A stretch of DNA of 64,000 nucleotides. Source: Rhizobiaceae bacterium. GTDB taxonomy: Bacteria > Pseudomonadota > Alphaproteobacteria > Rhizobiales > Rhizobiaceae. The stretch spans positions 1 through 64,000 of the forward strand of contig JANQMU010000061.1 of the NCBI GenBank assembly GCA_028279875.1. Reading direction: 5' to 3'. Position numbers and translations under genes: made by a program. Every line of letters begins with the position of its first letter. Within the stretch, counting starts at the first letter, position 1. Shown here piece by piece: positions 1 through 8,919 of this stretch. The notes under the pieces were generated by a model. That model saw only the letters and a list, made by a program, of their open reading frames with translations, made no database searches and was not told the origin of the DNA.

Positions 1-1
1 C

Positions 2-172
2 AATCCCTTCACCATTCTCGGCGCGCCGATTGCGCAAAACGCCCTTGTCGGCGAGGCAGGTGTCGACATCCGGGCGACCGATAATGTGATCGTCAGCGCT
101 TCCTATGAGGGCCAATATGCCGACGACGCCCAGGCACACGGCTTCCTGGCAAGGCTACTCGCACAGTTTTAG
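2..172 (+). CDS. Autotransporter beta-barrel domain, C-terminal fragment
   Basis: Partial gene; only the last 56 codons are in the window, reading from base 2 to the TAG at 170-172. The fragment reads as alternating short amphipathic strands (for example NVIVSASYEGQYA) and ends ARLLAQF, with the terminal phenylalanine typical of outer-membrane beta-barrels recognised by the BAM complex. This matches the last strands of an autotransporter (type V secretion) translocator. The passenger domain and substrate lie outside the window, so its role cannot be stated. No clear terminator hairpin follows the stop. Confidence 0.6.
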   Translation, partial: NPFTILGAPIAQNALVGEAGVDIRATDNVIVSASYEGQYADDAQAHGFLARLLAQF

Positions 173-263
173 AGAATCGCCCGTCCGCCATGGACTTTGA
201 GCGGCATTGGCGCCAATCGTCAAAATCGGCTATCGATTGGGCGTCGAGCAAGCGGATGGACCT

Positions 264-437
264 ATGGGCGACTCGCACCGTTTTGCATATTGGCGTCGCA
301 TCAAGATGCCGACACCGTGGCAAGCCGTCTGTTTTTTTGCCGCGCTTTTCGTTTTCTTCCTGCTGGTGTGGACGATCCAGCGGCTCGGTTACTGGCCCGC
401 AGGCTGGACGGTCAACCCCGAATTGGGGCCTGAATGA
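264..437 (+). CDS. Possible small single-pass membrane protein
   Basis: 57 codons from an ATG with a GGATGGA stretch just upstream; a TTG at 207 or an ATG at 306 in the same frame are other possible starts. The protein has a basic N-terminus (RRIK), one strongly hydrophobic segment of about 20 residues (AVCFFAALFVFFLLVWTI) and a short Trp/Pro-rich tail. Its TGA overlaps the ATG of the GNAT gene at 434 (ATGA), an arrangement common in translationally coupled pairs. I do not recognise a family. The overlap and the good membrane segment favour a real gene, but this is not certain. Confidence 0.4.
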   Translation: MGDSHRFAYWRRIKMPTPWQAVCFFAALFVFFLLVWTIQRLGYWPAGWTVNPELGPE

Positions 438-1291
438 TCGCGTTCGGCTCCTGTCGGGATGTGCCGGTTCCGGCGCTGCATGAGGCGATGGCGGGCGCCT
501 TTGCGGATTATGTGGTGTCGATGTCTCCGGCGCTGGAACAGTTCGCATTCATGTTGCGACAGCGCGGATATGATCCATCGCTTTCGCAGGTGGCGATTGC
601 CGATGGGCGGCCCGTCGCTTTCTGGATTATCGGGTCGGATCCCCAATGCAACGGCACCTATGTGATCGCCACCGGAACGACACCGGATTTTCGCCGGCGC
701 GGCCTGGCAACCCAAATCTTCGCACATGTCCGCGCGGCACTGATCGAACGCCGGGCCGAGTGGCTTGAGCTGGAGGTCATCGATGAAAACCGGAACGCGC
801 GAGAGCTTTATGAACGGCTCGGGTTCAGGCCTCGCAGGAATGTTTCGTGCTTCACGATCCCGGATGCACCCATGGCGTCCGCATCGCATGCGCCTGCCGG
901 TATCGACGACATTCCGCTTTCCGAACTGCAAAGCCGCGGACCCGGGATGCGCGACTGGCCGCCGAGCTGGCAGAACGGGTTCGCTTCCCTTGCGCGCATA
1001 TCCGACAGCCTGGTCTGCCTTGGTGCGAGGGCGGCCGGCGGCCTTTCGGGATACGGGATCCTGATCCGGCCGACCGCGACGGTTGCCCAGATCACCGTTC
1101 ATCCGAACCACCGGCGGCAAGGTGTGGGCACGCGGCTGCTGATGGCGCTTTACAGCGCCAACGGGTCGGAACCGGTGCGGATCATCAATGCCGAGGCGCG
1201 GGACCGGGCATTTTCCGCCTTCATCAGGAAATGCAATGGTTCCGAGGGCCCCCGCCAAATCGTGATGCGTATGCCGGTTCGGAACATCTGA
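434..1291 (+). CDS. GNAT-family N-acetyltransferase with two GNAT repeats
   Basis: 285 aa. GNAT enzymes move an acetyl group from acetyl-CoA to an amine. The first domain (about 1-150) has the acetyl-CoA loop motif in TPDFRRRGLATQIF, followed by the typical ENRNARELYERLGFRP helix-strand end. A second, weaker copy fills the C-terminal half, with ITVHPNHRRQGVGTRLL as its CoA loop. The ATG overlaps the stop of the small membrane ORF upstream. Substrate cannot be told from sequence; tandem GNAT proteins include antibiotic acetyltransferases and mycothiol synthase-like enzymes, and nothing here points to one of these. Confidence 0.85.
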   Translation: MIAFGSCRDVPVPALHEAMAGAFADYVVSMSPALEQFAFMLRQRGYDPSLSQVAIADGRPVAFWIIGSDPQCNGTYVIATGTTPDFRRRGLATQIFAHVRAALIERRAEWLELEVIDENRNARELYERLGFRPRRNVSCFTIPDAPMASASHAPAGIDDIPLSELQSRGPGMRDWPPSWQNGFASLARISDSLVCLGARAAGGLSGYGILIRPTATVAQITVHPNHRRQGVGTRLLMALYSANGSEPVRIINAEARDRAFSAFIRKCNGSEGPRQIVMRMPVRNI

Positions 1292-1417
1292 GGGCGCATT
1301 CCGGATGGCTGGCTTTCCGGAAAATATCGGGCAAGGGTCGCCAAAGCGGTTGCCATCCGGCGACGCTGCCTCATTTTCAGTGGTGAGATATCCTGGACCC
1401 TTTTGAAGGAAACCCCC

Positions 1418-2353
1418 ATGAGCTGGAACCCGTCGCTCGATCCCCACTGCCCATCACCCGATACCATGGACTCCATCGAAACGGTGATCGTCCCGAGGGC
1501 CCGTGATATCGGCGACTTCGAGGTGCGGCGTGCCCTGCCCGCTTCGGCCCGGCAGATGGTCGGGCCCTTTATCTTCTTCGATCAGATGGGCCCGGCCGAG
1601 TTCATCACCAACCAGGGCATCGATGTGCGCCCGCATCCGCATATCGGGCTGGCCACCGTGACCTATCTTTACCAGGGTGAATTCCAGCATCGCGACTCGC
1701 TGGGCACGGACCAGATGATCTATCCGGGCGCGGTCAACTGGATGATTGCCGGCAACGGTGTCACCCACTCCGAACGAACCAGCGCGGAAACCCGACAGGG
1801 GCCCAGTTCACTGTTCGGAATTCAGACATGGGTGGCCCTGCCTGACCACGCGGAAGAGGTCGATGCCGGATTTGAACATCATCCGAAGGAGACGCTGCCG
1901 ATCCTGAAAAGCGAAGGCAAAACGGTTCGACTTATCCTCGGCACGGCGTGGGGCGAAACGGCACCCGTCAAGACGTTCAGCGAAATGTTTTACGCGGATG
2001 CGATTTTGCAGGCGGGCACCCGCCTGCCGCTGCCGGATGACCACGAGGATCGCGGGCTCTATATCACGCAAGGATCGGTGATCATTGCTGGCCAGACCTT
2101 CGAGGCCGGGCAAATGATGGTCTTCAGACCGGGTGACAGGATCACGGTCAAAGCCGGCCCATCCGGCGCCCGCCTGATGCTGCTCGGCGGCGAGACGTTG
2201 AACGGTCCCCGACACATCTGGTGGAATTTTGTCGCATCATCCCGGGAAAAGATCGATGCGGCGAAGGAGGCCTGGGCGACAGGCGACTGGGAACACGGCC
2301 GTTTTCAACTTCCCGAGAACGACCGCGACGAGTTCATCCCGCTACCCGGATAG
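1418..2353 (+). CDS. Pirin family protein
   Basis: 311 aa bicupin of the pirin family. The metal ligands are visible in the N-terminal cupin: His73 and His75 in HPHIG, and His117 and Glu119 in THSER, equivalent to H56, H58, H101 and E103 of human pirin. Bacterial pirins include quercetin 2,3-dioxygenases and redox-linked regulators of central metabolism, so the reaction cannot be assigned. I start at the ATG at 1418 because GAAGGA lies 6-8 bases upstream; a TTG at 1403 would add five residues. It converges with the VOC gene that follows, and no strong terminator was seen in the 33-base gap. Confidence 0.9.
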   Translation: MSWNPSLDPHCPSPDTMDSIETVIVPRARDIGDFEVRRALPASARQMVGPFIFFDQMGPAEFITNQGIDVRPHPHIGLATVTYLYQGEFQHRDSLGTDQMIYPGAVNWMIAGNGVTHSERTSAETRQGPSSLFGIQTWVALPDHAEEVDAGFEHHPKETLPILKSEGKTVRLILGTAWGETAPVKTFSEMFYADAILQAGTRLPLPDDHEDRGLYITQGSVIIAGQTFEAGQMMVFRPGDRITVKAGPSGARLMLLGGETLNGPRHIWWNFVASSREKIDAAKEAWATGDWEHGRFQLPENDRDEFIPLPG

Positions 2354-2386
2354 TGCGTTGCGCTTGGATTGACCGGCGGTAGACGA

Positions 2387-2806
2387 TCAGTCGCCTTTCG
2401 GCTCTTCGTCGCAACCGATCATCCACCTGATTCCGAAGCGGTCGGTCAGGGTTCCGAAGCCGGCGCTCCAGAATGTCGGTTCCCAGTCCATCTGTATGGC
2501 TCCGCCGTCGGCGAGCTTGTCGAACACGGCCTTGCCTTCGGCGGCCGTCGGAAAGCTCAGCATCACCGACGCGCCGGCCATGGCCGGGCTCTCATCCATG
2601 ATGTTGTCCGAGGCCATCAGCTCGCCATCGCCGATTTTCATCCGCGCATGCATGATCCAGCCCTTGCGATCGTCGGCAACCGGAAATTCGGGCGGCATCT
2701 GCGATGCGGGTAACTGCTCCAGGATTTCGCCGGCGAAGATGTCCGCATAGGCCGCCAGGGCCTCGGCGCACTGGCCGTTGAAAAACAGATAGGGTGTTGG
2801 GGTCAT
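2387..2806 (-). CDS. VOC superfamily protein, PhnB/glyoxalase-like
   Basis: 139 aa. It has the PhnB-type pattern: an N-terminal TPYLFFNGQCAEALAAY, a central GELMASD, and the end DRFGIRWMIG, all typical of the 3-demethylubiquinone-9 3-methyltransferase-like/PhnB group of vicinal oxygen chelate proteins. These are small dimers of paired beta-alpha-beta-beta-beta units that usually bind a metal, but most PhnB-like members have no known substrate. The ATG at 2806 has an AGGGAGAGA Shine-Dalgarno. A single gene facing pirin. Confidence 0.85.
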   Translation of the reverse strand: MTPTPYLFFNGQCAEALAAYADIFAGEILEQLPASQMPPEFPVADDRKGWIMHARMKIGDGELMASDNIMDESPAMAGASVMLSFPTAAEGKAVFDKLADGGAIQMDWEPTFWSAGFGTLTDRFGIRWMIGCDEEPKGD

Positions 2807-2903
2807 GGTCTCTCTCCCTGTGATGTCATGACAGTCTGACATACCATTATGACACGAATGACGCGGTCCGGTCTCGCCTCCGGCCGCTGCCGGACACGAC
2901 CGG

Positions 2904-4211
2904 TCAACCGAGAACGGAAAAACTCGATTCCGGATTGATCGCCCGCTTGCGGGAATAAAAGCCGGCATCGACCGTGCGGTCGAGATAGGGCAAGTGAAAT
3001 TGCAGCGGCGCCGTGTCGTGGTCGCCGCCATTTTCGCAATGGCTGACCAGGGCCGCCATCAGCTTTCCGGCGATCGGCGCGTTCTTGTACTGGTTGCCGC
3101 TGGTGCCGCAGGCCATGTAGAAGCCGGGCAGCGACGACCGGTCGTAGATCGGAATCCAGTCCTCGGTGACGTCGTAGAGATCGACGACGCCGCGCATGCG
3201 GCTTGGAATGCCAAGGCTCGGCACGCGCTGGGCATAGCGCATTGCCTGCAGCCGCCACTGATCGGAAAAATTACGGTCGTAATCGGTGTCGTCATCGACC
3301 CAGACATGGTCATCGCAGGGCGGGTCCTCCGAGCCGATCAGGATGTGGTTGCCCTGTTCGGGACGCACATAGCAGCCGATATCGCTGTCGGACACGACGA
3401 GCCCGTCCTTTTCGAAATCGAAACCCTCCGGTGACGGCACATGCACCACCTCCTGGCGCAGCGCCCGGGTCGAGATCGTCATGTCGTCCGTGACACCAGC
3501 CATCCGGTTGACCTGCGAGGATGCCGGGCCGCCGACATTGATGACGACCGGCGCATGGATTTCCTCGCCGCCGGCCAGTTTGACGCCGCCGACCCGGCCT
3601 GCCGAGGTCAGGATCTCCGTAACCGTCGCGCCGAGCCTGAAGCGCGCGCCCTTGGCCTCCGCCGCACGCTGCAGATTATGCGACGACAGGGCGGGATCGG
3701 TGACATAGCCCGCCGTCGGGAAGAAGACACCGCCTTCGAGCCGTCCTCCCGTCGGTTCGCCGAAACCGGGATCCTCCAGACGCTTCGGCGGCTGGTAACA
3801 ACGCAGATCGTAGATCGGCAGACGCTTTGTGATCTGATCGGCGCTCCAGTCCTCGAGCGGCACGCCGAGGGCGGCGCAATGGGCCTTGTGCTTTTCGAGC
3901 AACCCGTTAGCTTCGGTCTTCATCACCAGGCATCCGATTTCGCGGAACGGCGCCAGACCCCGCTCGTCGGCGATCTCCAGATAGTCGGCCCAGTTTTTCC
4001 AGTAATAATAGCCCTCATAGGCAAAGGCGGTGCCGTCCAGGGTCGAATAATGCACGCGGATAATGGCACAGGAGCCCGATGTCGAGCCGTGCCCGGCTTC
4101 GCGGTTGCGGTCCACCGACAGTGTCCGGTAGCCCTCTTTGGAAAGCTCGAATGCTGTCGCGGCGCCGATCACGCCGGCGCCAATGATGATGATGTCTGCC
4201 GTACCCGCCAT
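2904..4211 (-). CDS. FAD-dependent oxidoreductase, DAO / sarcosine oxidase-like
   Basis: 435 aa flavoprotein of the D-amino-acid oxidase fold. Residues 5-35 form the Rossmann dinucleotide motif (IIIIGAGVIGAATAFELSKEG, with an acidic/Asp end to strand 2), followed by GSTSGSCAIIRVHYS, where covalent or tight FAD contacts occur in the family. The C-terminal half carries the GVVDLYDVTEDWIPIYD and GTSGNQYKNAPIAGKLMA segments seen in sarcosine- and dimethylglycine-oxidase-like enzymes. It probably oxidises a secondary or tertiary amine; the substrate is unknown. I chose the ATG at 4211, which has CGAGGGA eight bases upstream; in-frame starts further out exist. It diverges from the GyrI-like gene. 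Confidence 0.85.
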   Translation of the reverse strand: MAGTADIIIIGAGVIGAATAFELSKEGYRTLSVDRNREAGHGSTSGSCAIIRVHYSTLDGTAFAYEGYYYWKNWADYLEIADERGLAPFREIGCLVMKTEANGLLEKHKAHCAALGVPLEDWSADQITKRLPIYDLRCYQPPKRLEDPGFGEPTGGRLEGGVFFPTAGYVTDPALSSHNLQRAAEAKGARFRLGATVTEILTSAGRVGGVKLAGGEEIHAPVVINVGGPASSQVNRMAGVTDDMTISTRALRQEVVHVPSPEGFDFEKDGLVVSDSDIGCYVRPEQGNHILIGSEDPPCDDHVWVDDDTDYDRNFSDQWRLQAMRYAQRVPSLGIPSRMRGVVDLYDVTEDWIPIYDRSSLPGFYMACGTSGNQYKNAPIAGKLMAALVSHCENGGDHDTAPLQFHLPYLDRTVDAGFYSRKRAINPESSFSVLG

Positions 4212-4356
4212 GCTCTGTTCCCTCGCCGGCCGCATGCCGCGGCCCTTTTTCTCTGGCCCCAGATTAGTCATATCCGACCGTTGTCCACAATCCATCTTCT
4301 TGATGGTCCCGCCGCAACCGCGCAGGATCCGGTCGCGGACGAATCGGATTGACAGC

Positions 4357-4854
4357 ATGGACGGGACAATCGGCATGGAACCACGGATCGAAACCATCGC
4401 GGCAAAGAAACTTGTCGGCCTGCACAGGGACATGTCGCTGGTCGAAAACGAGACCGGGGTGCTTTGGCGGCAATTCATGCCGAGACGTGCCGAAATAACA
4501 AACCGAACGACATCGGACTTCCTGTCGATGCAGGTTTACCGCGGACAGCCGGAAACGGTGTTTTCGCCGGATACGGTTTTCACGAAATGGGCGGCGGTGG
4601 AGGTTTCAGATCACAACTCGATCCCCGACGGGATGGAACCCTACCTTCTGAGGGGAGGCCTTTATGCCGTGTTCCCCCACCGTGGTCCGGCCGCCTCGGC
4701 GCCACAGATCATGCGGTTCATCTTCGGTGAGTGGCTGCCGAACGCCAACCATGTCCTCGACGGCCGCGAGCATTTCGAAGTGCTTCCCGCCGATTACAAT
4801 CCCATGGACCCGGATGCCCGGGAAGAGATCTGCATTCCGGTAAGGCCGCGGTGA
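4357..4854 (+). CDS. GyrI-like / AraC effector-binding-domain protein
   Basis: 165 aa. A stand-alone small-molecule-binding domain of the AraC_E_bind/GyrI (SOUL-like) fold: a Met-rich start, TIAAKKLVGL in the first strand, central VFTKWAAVEV, and a C-terminal FIFGEWLPNA...HFEVLPADYNP, the usual W-x-P and E-Y region of this fold. There is no HTH, so it would act as a ligand-binding or gyrase-inhibitor-like protein rather than a DNA-binding regulator. An ATG at 4375 is an alternative start. The divergent flavoprotein gene starts 145 bases away and shares the intergenic region. Confidence 0.75.
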   Translation: MDGTIGMEPRIETIAAKKLVGLHRDMSLVENETGVLWRQFMPRRAEITNRTTSDFLSMQVYRGQPETVFSPDTVFTKWAAVEVSDHNSIPDGMEPYLLRGGLYAVFPHRGPAASAPQIMRFIFGEWLPNANHVLDGREHFEVLPADYNPMDPDAREEICIPVRPR

Positions 4855-4874
4855 GACAGGTATTTCGGAGGGGA

Positions 4875-5672
4875 TCAGTCCCGGGCAGAGACGGCGGATG
4901 AAAGTGCGCGGCTTCTGGCTTTCGCGGCGGCCACGCCCCTGGTGATCAGGGAAGCCAACGCATTGTCTTGGTACAGCGCCTGCAGCCCAGCCGCGGTTGT
5001 CCCGGCCGGGCTGGTGACCTTTTCCCGAAGTTCGGCGGGTGAGTATCCGGATCGTTCCAGCAACGCCGCCGCACCGATGAACACCTGCTTCGCCAAGTCG
5101 CTACTGAGATCCGCGGGCAGGCCGGCGGCATGCCCGGCCTGTGCGAGATGTTCGGTGAAGGCGTAATAATAGGCGGGACCGCTGCCGGCCATAGCCGTGA
5201 AGGCATCGGCATGGGCTTCATCGTGGACGATGCACACGCCCAGGCGGGACAATGCATTTTCCATTGCCGTGACATCGCCGGGCCGTGCGTCCGGCTGATG
5301 GCACAGGAAAACGATCCCCTTTCCGATGCCGACCGGCAGGTTGGGCATGGCCCGGAAGACGGGTACTGGCGCGGGCACGAGGCTGCGGAGCATGGACAGT
5401 TCGATGCCGGCGGCAATCGAAACGACACTGCCCACCGCGTCCAGACGATGCAGGTTTTCGCGAAGCGCGGCTGCGACGTGCTGCGGTTTGACGGCAATGA
5501 CCGCCATGGTTTCCCCGCGCCGGTGAATCCCGGCGTTCCCGATGCAGCGTGACGGCTCGCGATCGATGATCGCGATATCCGACGGTTCCCAACCGGAGCC
5601 GATCCAGCCGTCATAAAGGGCGCGGCCCATGGCCCCGCCACCCAAAATCAGGATTCCTGATATACAAACCAT
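4875..5672 (-). CDS. proC: Pyrroline-5-carboxylate reductase
   Basis: 265 aa, normal for ProC. It reduces 1-pyrroline-5-carboxylate to L-proline with NAD(P)H. The N-terminal Rossmann motif is GILILGGGAMGRALYDGW. AVKPQH follows, and the family signature AGSGPAYYYAFTEHLAQAG lies near residue 160, with the dimer-forming TTAAGL and SPAGT helices at the C-terminus. The ATG at 5672 is preferred over an upstream in-frame start because the Rossmann strand begins a few residues after it. It diverges from a GntR regulator and a catabolic run, so it may be a pathway paralog rather than the housekeeping copy. Confidence 0.85.
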   Translation of the reverse strand: MVCISGILILGGGAMGRALYDGWIGSGWEPSDIAIIDREPSRCIGNAGIHRRGETMAVIAVKPQHVAAALRENLHRLDAVGSVVSIAAGIELSMLRSLVPAPVPVFRAMPNLPVGIGKGIVFLCHQPDARPGDVTAMENALSRLGVCIVHDEAHADAFTAMAGSGPAYYYAFTEHLAQAGHAAGLPADLSSDLAKQVFIGAAALLERSGYSPAELREKVTSPAGTTAAGLQALYQDNALASLITRGVAAAKARSRALSSAVSARD

Positions 5673-5734
5673 ATTCCGAATCGCACTTCCAAATGGAGAA
5701 AAGAATGAACATTTTTCGCATGCCGGCTTGCAAT

Positions 5735-5750
5735 ACAAAAATTATTTTGT
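5735..5750. promoter_or_regulatory. Candidate GntR operator between proC and gntR
   Basis: Perfect-arm palindrome ACAAAA-atta-TTTTGT in the AT-rich 120-base region between the divergent proC (start 5672) and GntR (start 5793). Its position suggests an operator for the adjacent FadR-type regulator. Inference from symmetry and place only. Confidence 0.35.
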
Positions 5751-5792
5751 TTAGTATACAGAAAAAATACGGAACGAAGGGAGAGCAATGAG

Positions 5793-6521
5793 ATGGTTGG
5801 CGTCAAGCGAAAGCAGACCGACGGCATCTATGACCGTCTTCGCTCCGATATTTTGACCATGAGCCTTCGCCCCGGCGAGGATATCGACGAACAGGCCCTT
5901 GCCGAACGTTACGGCATTTCCAGAACGCCCATCCGCGAGGCGCTGATCAAGCTGTCGGCCGACGGGCTCGTCGCGTTCGGTGAAAAACGCGGTGCGCGGA
6001 TTACCGTTCTGATCATTCCGGACCTTCCGCGTTTCATGGAAGCGCTGGATTTCAACCGGCGAGCCGTGTGCCGGCTTGCAGCCCTGCGTCGCCATGACAA
6101 CGAGTTACAGGACATCAAGACGGCATTCGAGCTGTTTACCGAGACGGCAACCTCAAAGGGTGTCGGCACGGACAATCTGAGCAGCCAGGTCGCCGATCTG
6201 GAGATGAAACTCTATGTCCAGATTTCCGAATCCGGCCACAACAAATATCTCACCGATGCCTTCAGCAAGCTGCTCACCGTCGGGCTTCGCATGATGCGGC
6301 TGCCCTTTGCCTATTCCCCGCGCGAGGGGCAGACGGTGCAGGCCTATGTGGAAAGACTGATCGACCAGCACGCGAGGCTGATCCAGGCCATCGAAGCCAG
6401 TGATCCGGACAGGGCCGAGGAATGCGCTGCCGACCTCCATCAATCCCTGGTCGAACGGCTGCGCGAGTACAACGAAGAAAACCTGCTCGGCGGCGTGTCG
6501 ATGCGGCAGGTCACCGACTGA
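5793..6521 (+). CDS. GntR family transcriptional regulator (FadR/FCD type)
   Basis: 242 aa. The winged HTH is residues 8-75: IYDRLRSDILTMSLRPGE, then AERYGISRTPIREALIKLSADGL, the classic GntR recognition helix. A C-terminal all-helical FCD ligand domain follows (about 90-230), with the acidic D-x3-H-like pattern used to bind a metal and carboxylate ligands. AAGGGAGAG lies before the ATG. It leads a same-strand run (DapA-type lyase, FAD oxidase, amidohydrolase, TRAP transporter) and diverges from proC, so it probably controls these genes in response to a carboxylate intermediate. Confidence 0.9.
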   Translation: MVGVKRKQTDGIYDRLRSDILTMSLRPGEDIDEQALAERYGISRTPIREALIKLSADGLVAFGEKRGARITVLIIPDLPRFMEALDFNRRAVCRLAALRRHDNELQDIKTAFELFTETATSKGVGTDNLSSQVADLEMKLYVQISESGHNKYLTDAFSKLLTVGLRMMRLPFAYSPREGQTVQAYVERLIDQHARLIQAIEASDPDRAEECAADLHQSLVERLREYNEENLLGGVSMRQVTD

Positions 6522-6541
6522 CAGGCAAAACAGGAATCCCC

Positions 6542-7450
6542 ATGCTCACTGCTGATCATCTGTCCGGCGTTTTTACGGCACTCGTCACACCATTTTCCAA
6601 CGATGGCGAACTGAACGAGGCCGCCTTGAAGGAGTTGATCGGACGCATGATCGGCGCCGGCGTCAGCGGCCTGGTTCCGATAGGCGGAACAGGCGAATAT
6701 TTTTCGCTGTCGAGGACGGAGCGCAACCGGATCGTCGAACTGACGGTCGAGCAAAGCGCGGGACGGCTGCCGGTCATTCCCGGTGTTCTGGCAACCGGTT
6801 TTCATGACGCGCTGGATGCCGCCCGCGAATTCACCGAACGCGGCGCCGACGCGCTGATGGTGATCACGCCCTACTACACGCCGGGGACCCAGCAGGGCAT
6901 AGAGGACTATTATCGCCGATTGCGGGACAGGGTCGGTCGCCCCCTCTTGCTCTACGAAATCCCAGGGAAAACCAACGTCGCGATCAAGGCGGAAACCATT
7001 CGCTCCCTTGCCGCGGACGACACGATCATCGGCATGAAATATTCCAGCTACGATGTCGCCGAGTTCATTCGCGTTGCCGCCTTCTGTGCCGATGACATCG
7101 CCCTGTTGAGCGGCGAGGAACCGCTCTTCGCCACCCATCTGGCAATCGGCGCCCGCGGCGGAATCATGACAACCGCCAATCTCTTTCCGGAGCGGTGGAT
7201 CGCCATCTACGAGGCCGCTTCCAGCGGCGATCTGAAGGGCGCGCTGAAGCTGCAGGCGGCCCTTGATCCGCTCATCGGCGCCGCATTCTGCGAGGCCAAT
7301 CCGGGACCGCTGAAGGCCATCATGGCGACGGCTGGCTATGGCTGCGGCACACCGCGTTTCCCGTTGCAGGAAGCGACCGACCCCACCAAGGCAAGAATCC
7401 GGGCGGCACTGGCAACGATGATCCCCGATCGCGTGCAGGGAATTGCCTGA
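6542..7450 (+). CDS. Dihydrodipicolinate synthase/N-acetylneuraminate lyase family protein
   Basis: 302 aa TIM-barrel class I aldolase/dehydratase. Visible active-site residues are Thr50 in PIGGTGEYF, Tyr138 in LLLYEIPGKT, and the Schiff-base lysine Lys166 in IIGMKYSS. It starts at the ATG at 6542, with AGGA upstream. Because it sits in a TRAP-linked catabolic run rather than with lysine genes, it is more likely a catabolic member (a 2-keto-acid aldolase, a keto-deoxy-sugar dehydratase or a hydroxyproline-type deaminase) than DapA itself. Only 2 bases separate it from the FAD oxidase, so they are co-transcribed. Confidence 0.88.
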   Translation: MLTADHLSGVFTALVTPFSNDGELNEAALKELIGRMIGAGVSGLVPIGGTGEYFSLSRTERNRIVELTVEQSAGRLPVIPGVLATGFHDALDAAREFTERGADALMVITPYYTPGTQQGIEDYYRRLRDRVGRPLLLYEIPGKTNVAIKAETIRSLAADDTIIGMKYSSYDVAEFIRVAAFCADDIALLSGEEPLFATHLAIGARGGIMTTANLFPERWIAIYEAASSGDLKGALKLQAALDPLIGAAFCEANPGPLKAIMATAGYGCGTPRFPLQEATDPTKARIRAALATMIPDRVQGIA

Positions 7451-7452
7451 CC

Positions 7453-8919
7453 ATGCCATCCCGCCTCCTGGAACGCCTGACCGAAATCGTCGGCCCGCAA
7501 GGGCTGCTGCGATCCGCCTTCGACATGCAACCCTATCTCGAGGACTGGCGCGGCAAGAAAAGGGGGACGGCCCATTGTGTCGTCCTGCCCGGAGATACAT
7601 CCGAGGTCTCGCGCATCGTGCAACTGGCGAACGAGCTGGGTGTCGCAGTGTATGTGCAGGGCGGCAATACCGGGCTCTGTTTCGGCGCGGTTCCATCCAG
7701 TTGCGGCGATTGCATTGTCCTGGCGCTTGGACGGATGAAGGCGATCCGGTCCCTCGACCGGGCGGCGAACTGCATCGTGGTTGACGCCGGAATCGTGCTC
7801 GAAACCGTCCATCAGGCCGCCAAGGACGCCGGAAAGAACTTTCCGATGCATCTTGGCAGCGAAGGCACGGCGCAAATCGGCGGCCTTGTCGCGACCAATG
7901 CCGGCGGCACCAATGCCTTGCGCTACGGCACCATGCGGGATCTCGTTTACGGGCTCGAATTCGTTCTGCCCGACGGCCGGGTGATCAGCGATCTCGAGCC
8001 GCTTCGCAAAAACAATATCGGCTACGACCTCAAACATCTGCAGATCGGCGGCGAAGGCACACTCGGCATCGTCACTGCCGCCTCGCTGAAACTGTTTCCG
8101 GCCCTCAAATCCGATGCCCATGCCTGGCTCGCCTTTGAGGATCCGGCCGATGCTGTGGATCTGTTCAGCAGATTGCAGGACCAGTTCGATACATCGATCA
8201 TCGCCTGTGAACTGCTTTCACGAAGTCAGGTCGACCTGGTGCTGAAACACGTTCCGCGCAGCCGCATGCCGTTCCATGAAACGCCCCAATGGACCGTGAT
8301 GATCGAACTCGGCGCGCCTCATCCGACCGCGGACCTGAAATCGGAACTGGAGGCATTTCTTGGCGCGCAGCTGGAAGAGAGCCGTCTGACGGACGCGGTT
8401 GTCGCGCAAAACGAAAGCCAGGCCGCCGATTTCTGGCATGTAAGGCACTCTGTCTCCGAGGCCAACAAGATGGAGGGGCGCGGCGTCACCCATGATGTCG
8501 CCGTCAGCGTTTCACAGGTGCCCCATTTTCTGAAGGCAGGCGAGCGGATTCTGGCGGAACACTTCCCGCAATCCCGTCAGGTGATCACCTGCCATCTGGG
8601 TGACGGGAACATCCACTACATCGTGATGTTCGCCCGCCATGCCTGGGATGGCGTTGACGATAAGCGGGAGCTTGTCCAGGCCGTTCAGACCCGCATCCAC
8701 GACCTGGCCCGCGCCTCCGGTGGAACCTTCAGCGCCGAACACGGCATCGGCCGCAAGCTGAAGGGCGAGCTTGTACGCCTCACGGATCCAACCCGATACG
8801 AAATCCTCTGCAGGATCAAAACGGCCATCGACCCGAACAACATCCTCAATCCCGGCATTCTTCTCAACAGGGACATCAGGAACGCCGTGGTCCCCGACAA
8901 TGCAGCTACGGAGGCATAA
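7453..8919 (+). CDS. FAD-binding oxidase (GlcD / D-2-hydroxyacid dehydrogenase family)
   Basis: 488 aa. It has an N-terminal PCMH-type FAD-binding domain (FAD_binding_4, about 35-215), with VYVQGGNTGLCFGAVPS and the pyrophosphate-contacting ATNAGGTNALRYGT. The C-terminal FAD-oxidase domain has CHLGDGNIHYIVMF (metal/carboxylate-binding histidines) and ends with EHGIGRKLKGEL. The family oxidises D-lactate, D-2-hydroxyglutarate or glycolate and passes electrons to the quinone pool or ETF. The gene directly abuts the amidohydrolase (TAA then GTG). In context it would convert a 2-hydroxy acid intermediate to a 2-keto acid that the DapA-type lyase could use. Confidence 0.9.
   Translation: MPSRLLERLTEIVGPQGLLRSAFDMQPYLEDWRGKKRGTAHCVVLPGDTSEVSRIVQLANELGVAVYVQGGNTGLCFGAVPSSCGDCIVLALGRMKAIRSLDRAANCIVVDAGIVLETVHQAAKDAGKNFPMHLGSEGTAQIGGLVATNAGGTNALRYGTMRDLVYGLEFVLPDGRVISDLEPLRKNNIGYDLKHLQIGGEGTLGIVTAASLKLFPALKSDAHAWLAFEDPADAVDLFSRLQDQFDTSIIACELLSRSQVDLVLKHVPRSRMPFHETPQWTVMIELGAPHPTADLKSELEAFLGAQLEESRLTDAVVAQNESQAADFWHVRHSVSEANKMEGRGVTHDVAVSVSQVPHFLKAGERILAEHFPQSRQVITCHLGDGNIHYIVMFARHAWDGVDDKRELVQAVQTRIHDLARASGGTFSAEHGIGRKLKGELVRLTDPTRYEILCRIKTAIDPNNILNPGILLNRDIRNAVVPDNAATEA

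Noticed and set aside
6542-7450. Biosynthetic DapA for lysine
   Set aside because: Active-site residues fit, but a TRAP-linked catabolic run under a GntR regulator makes a catabolic member more likely.
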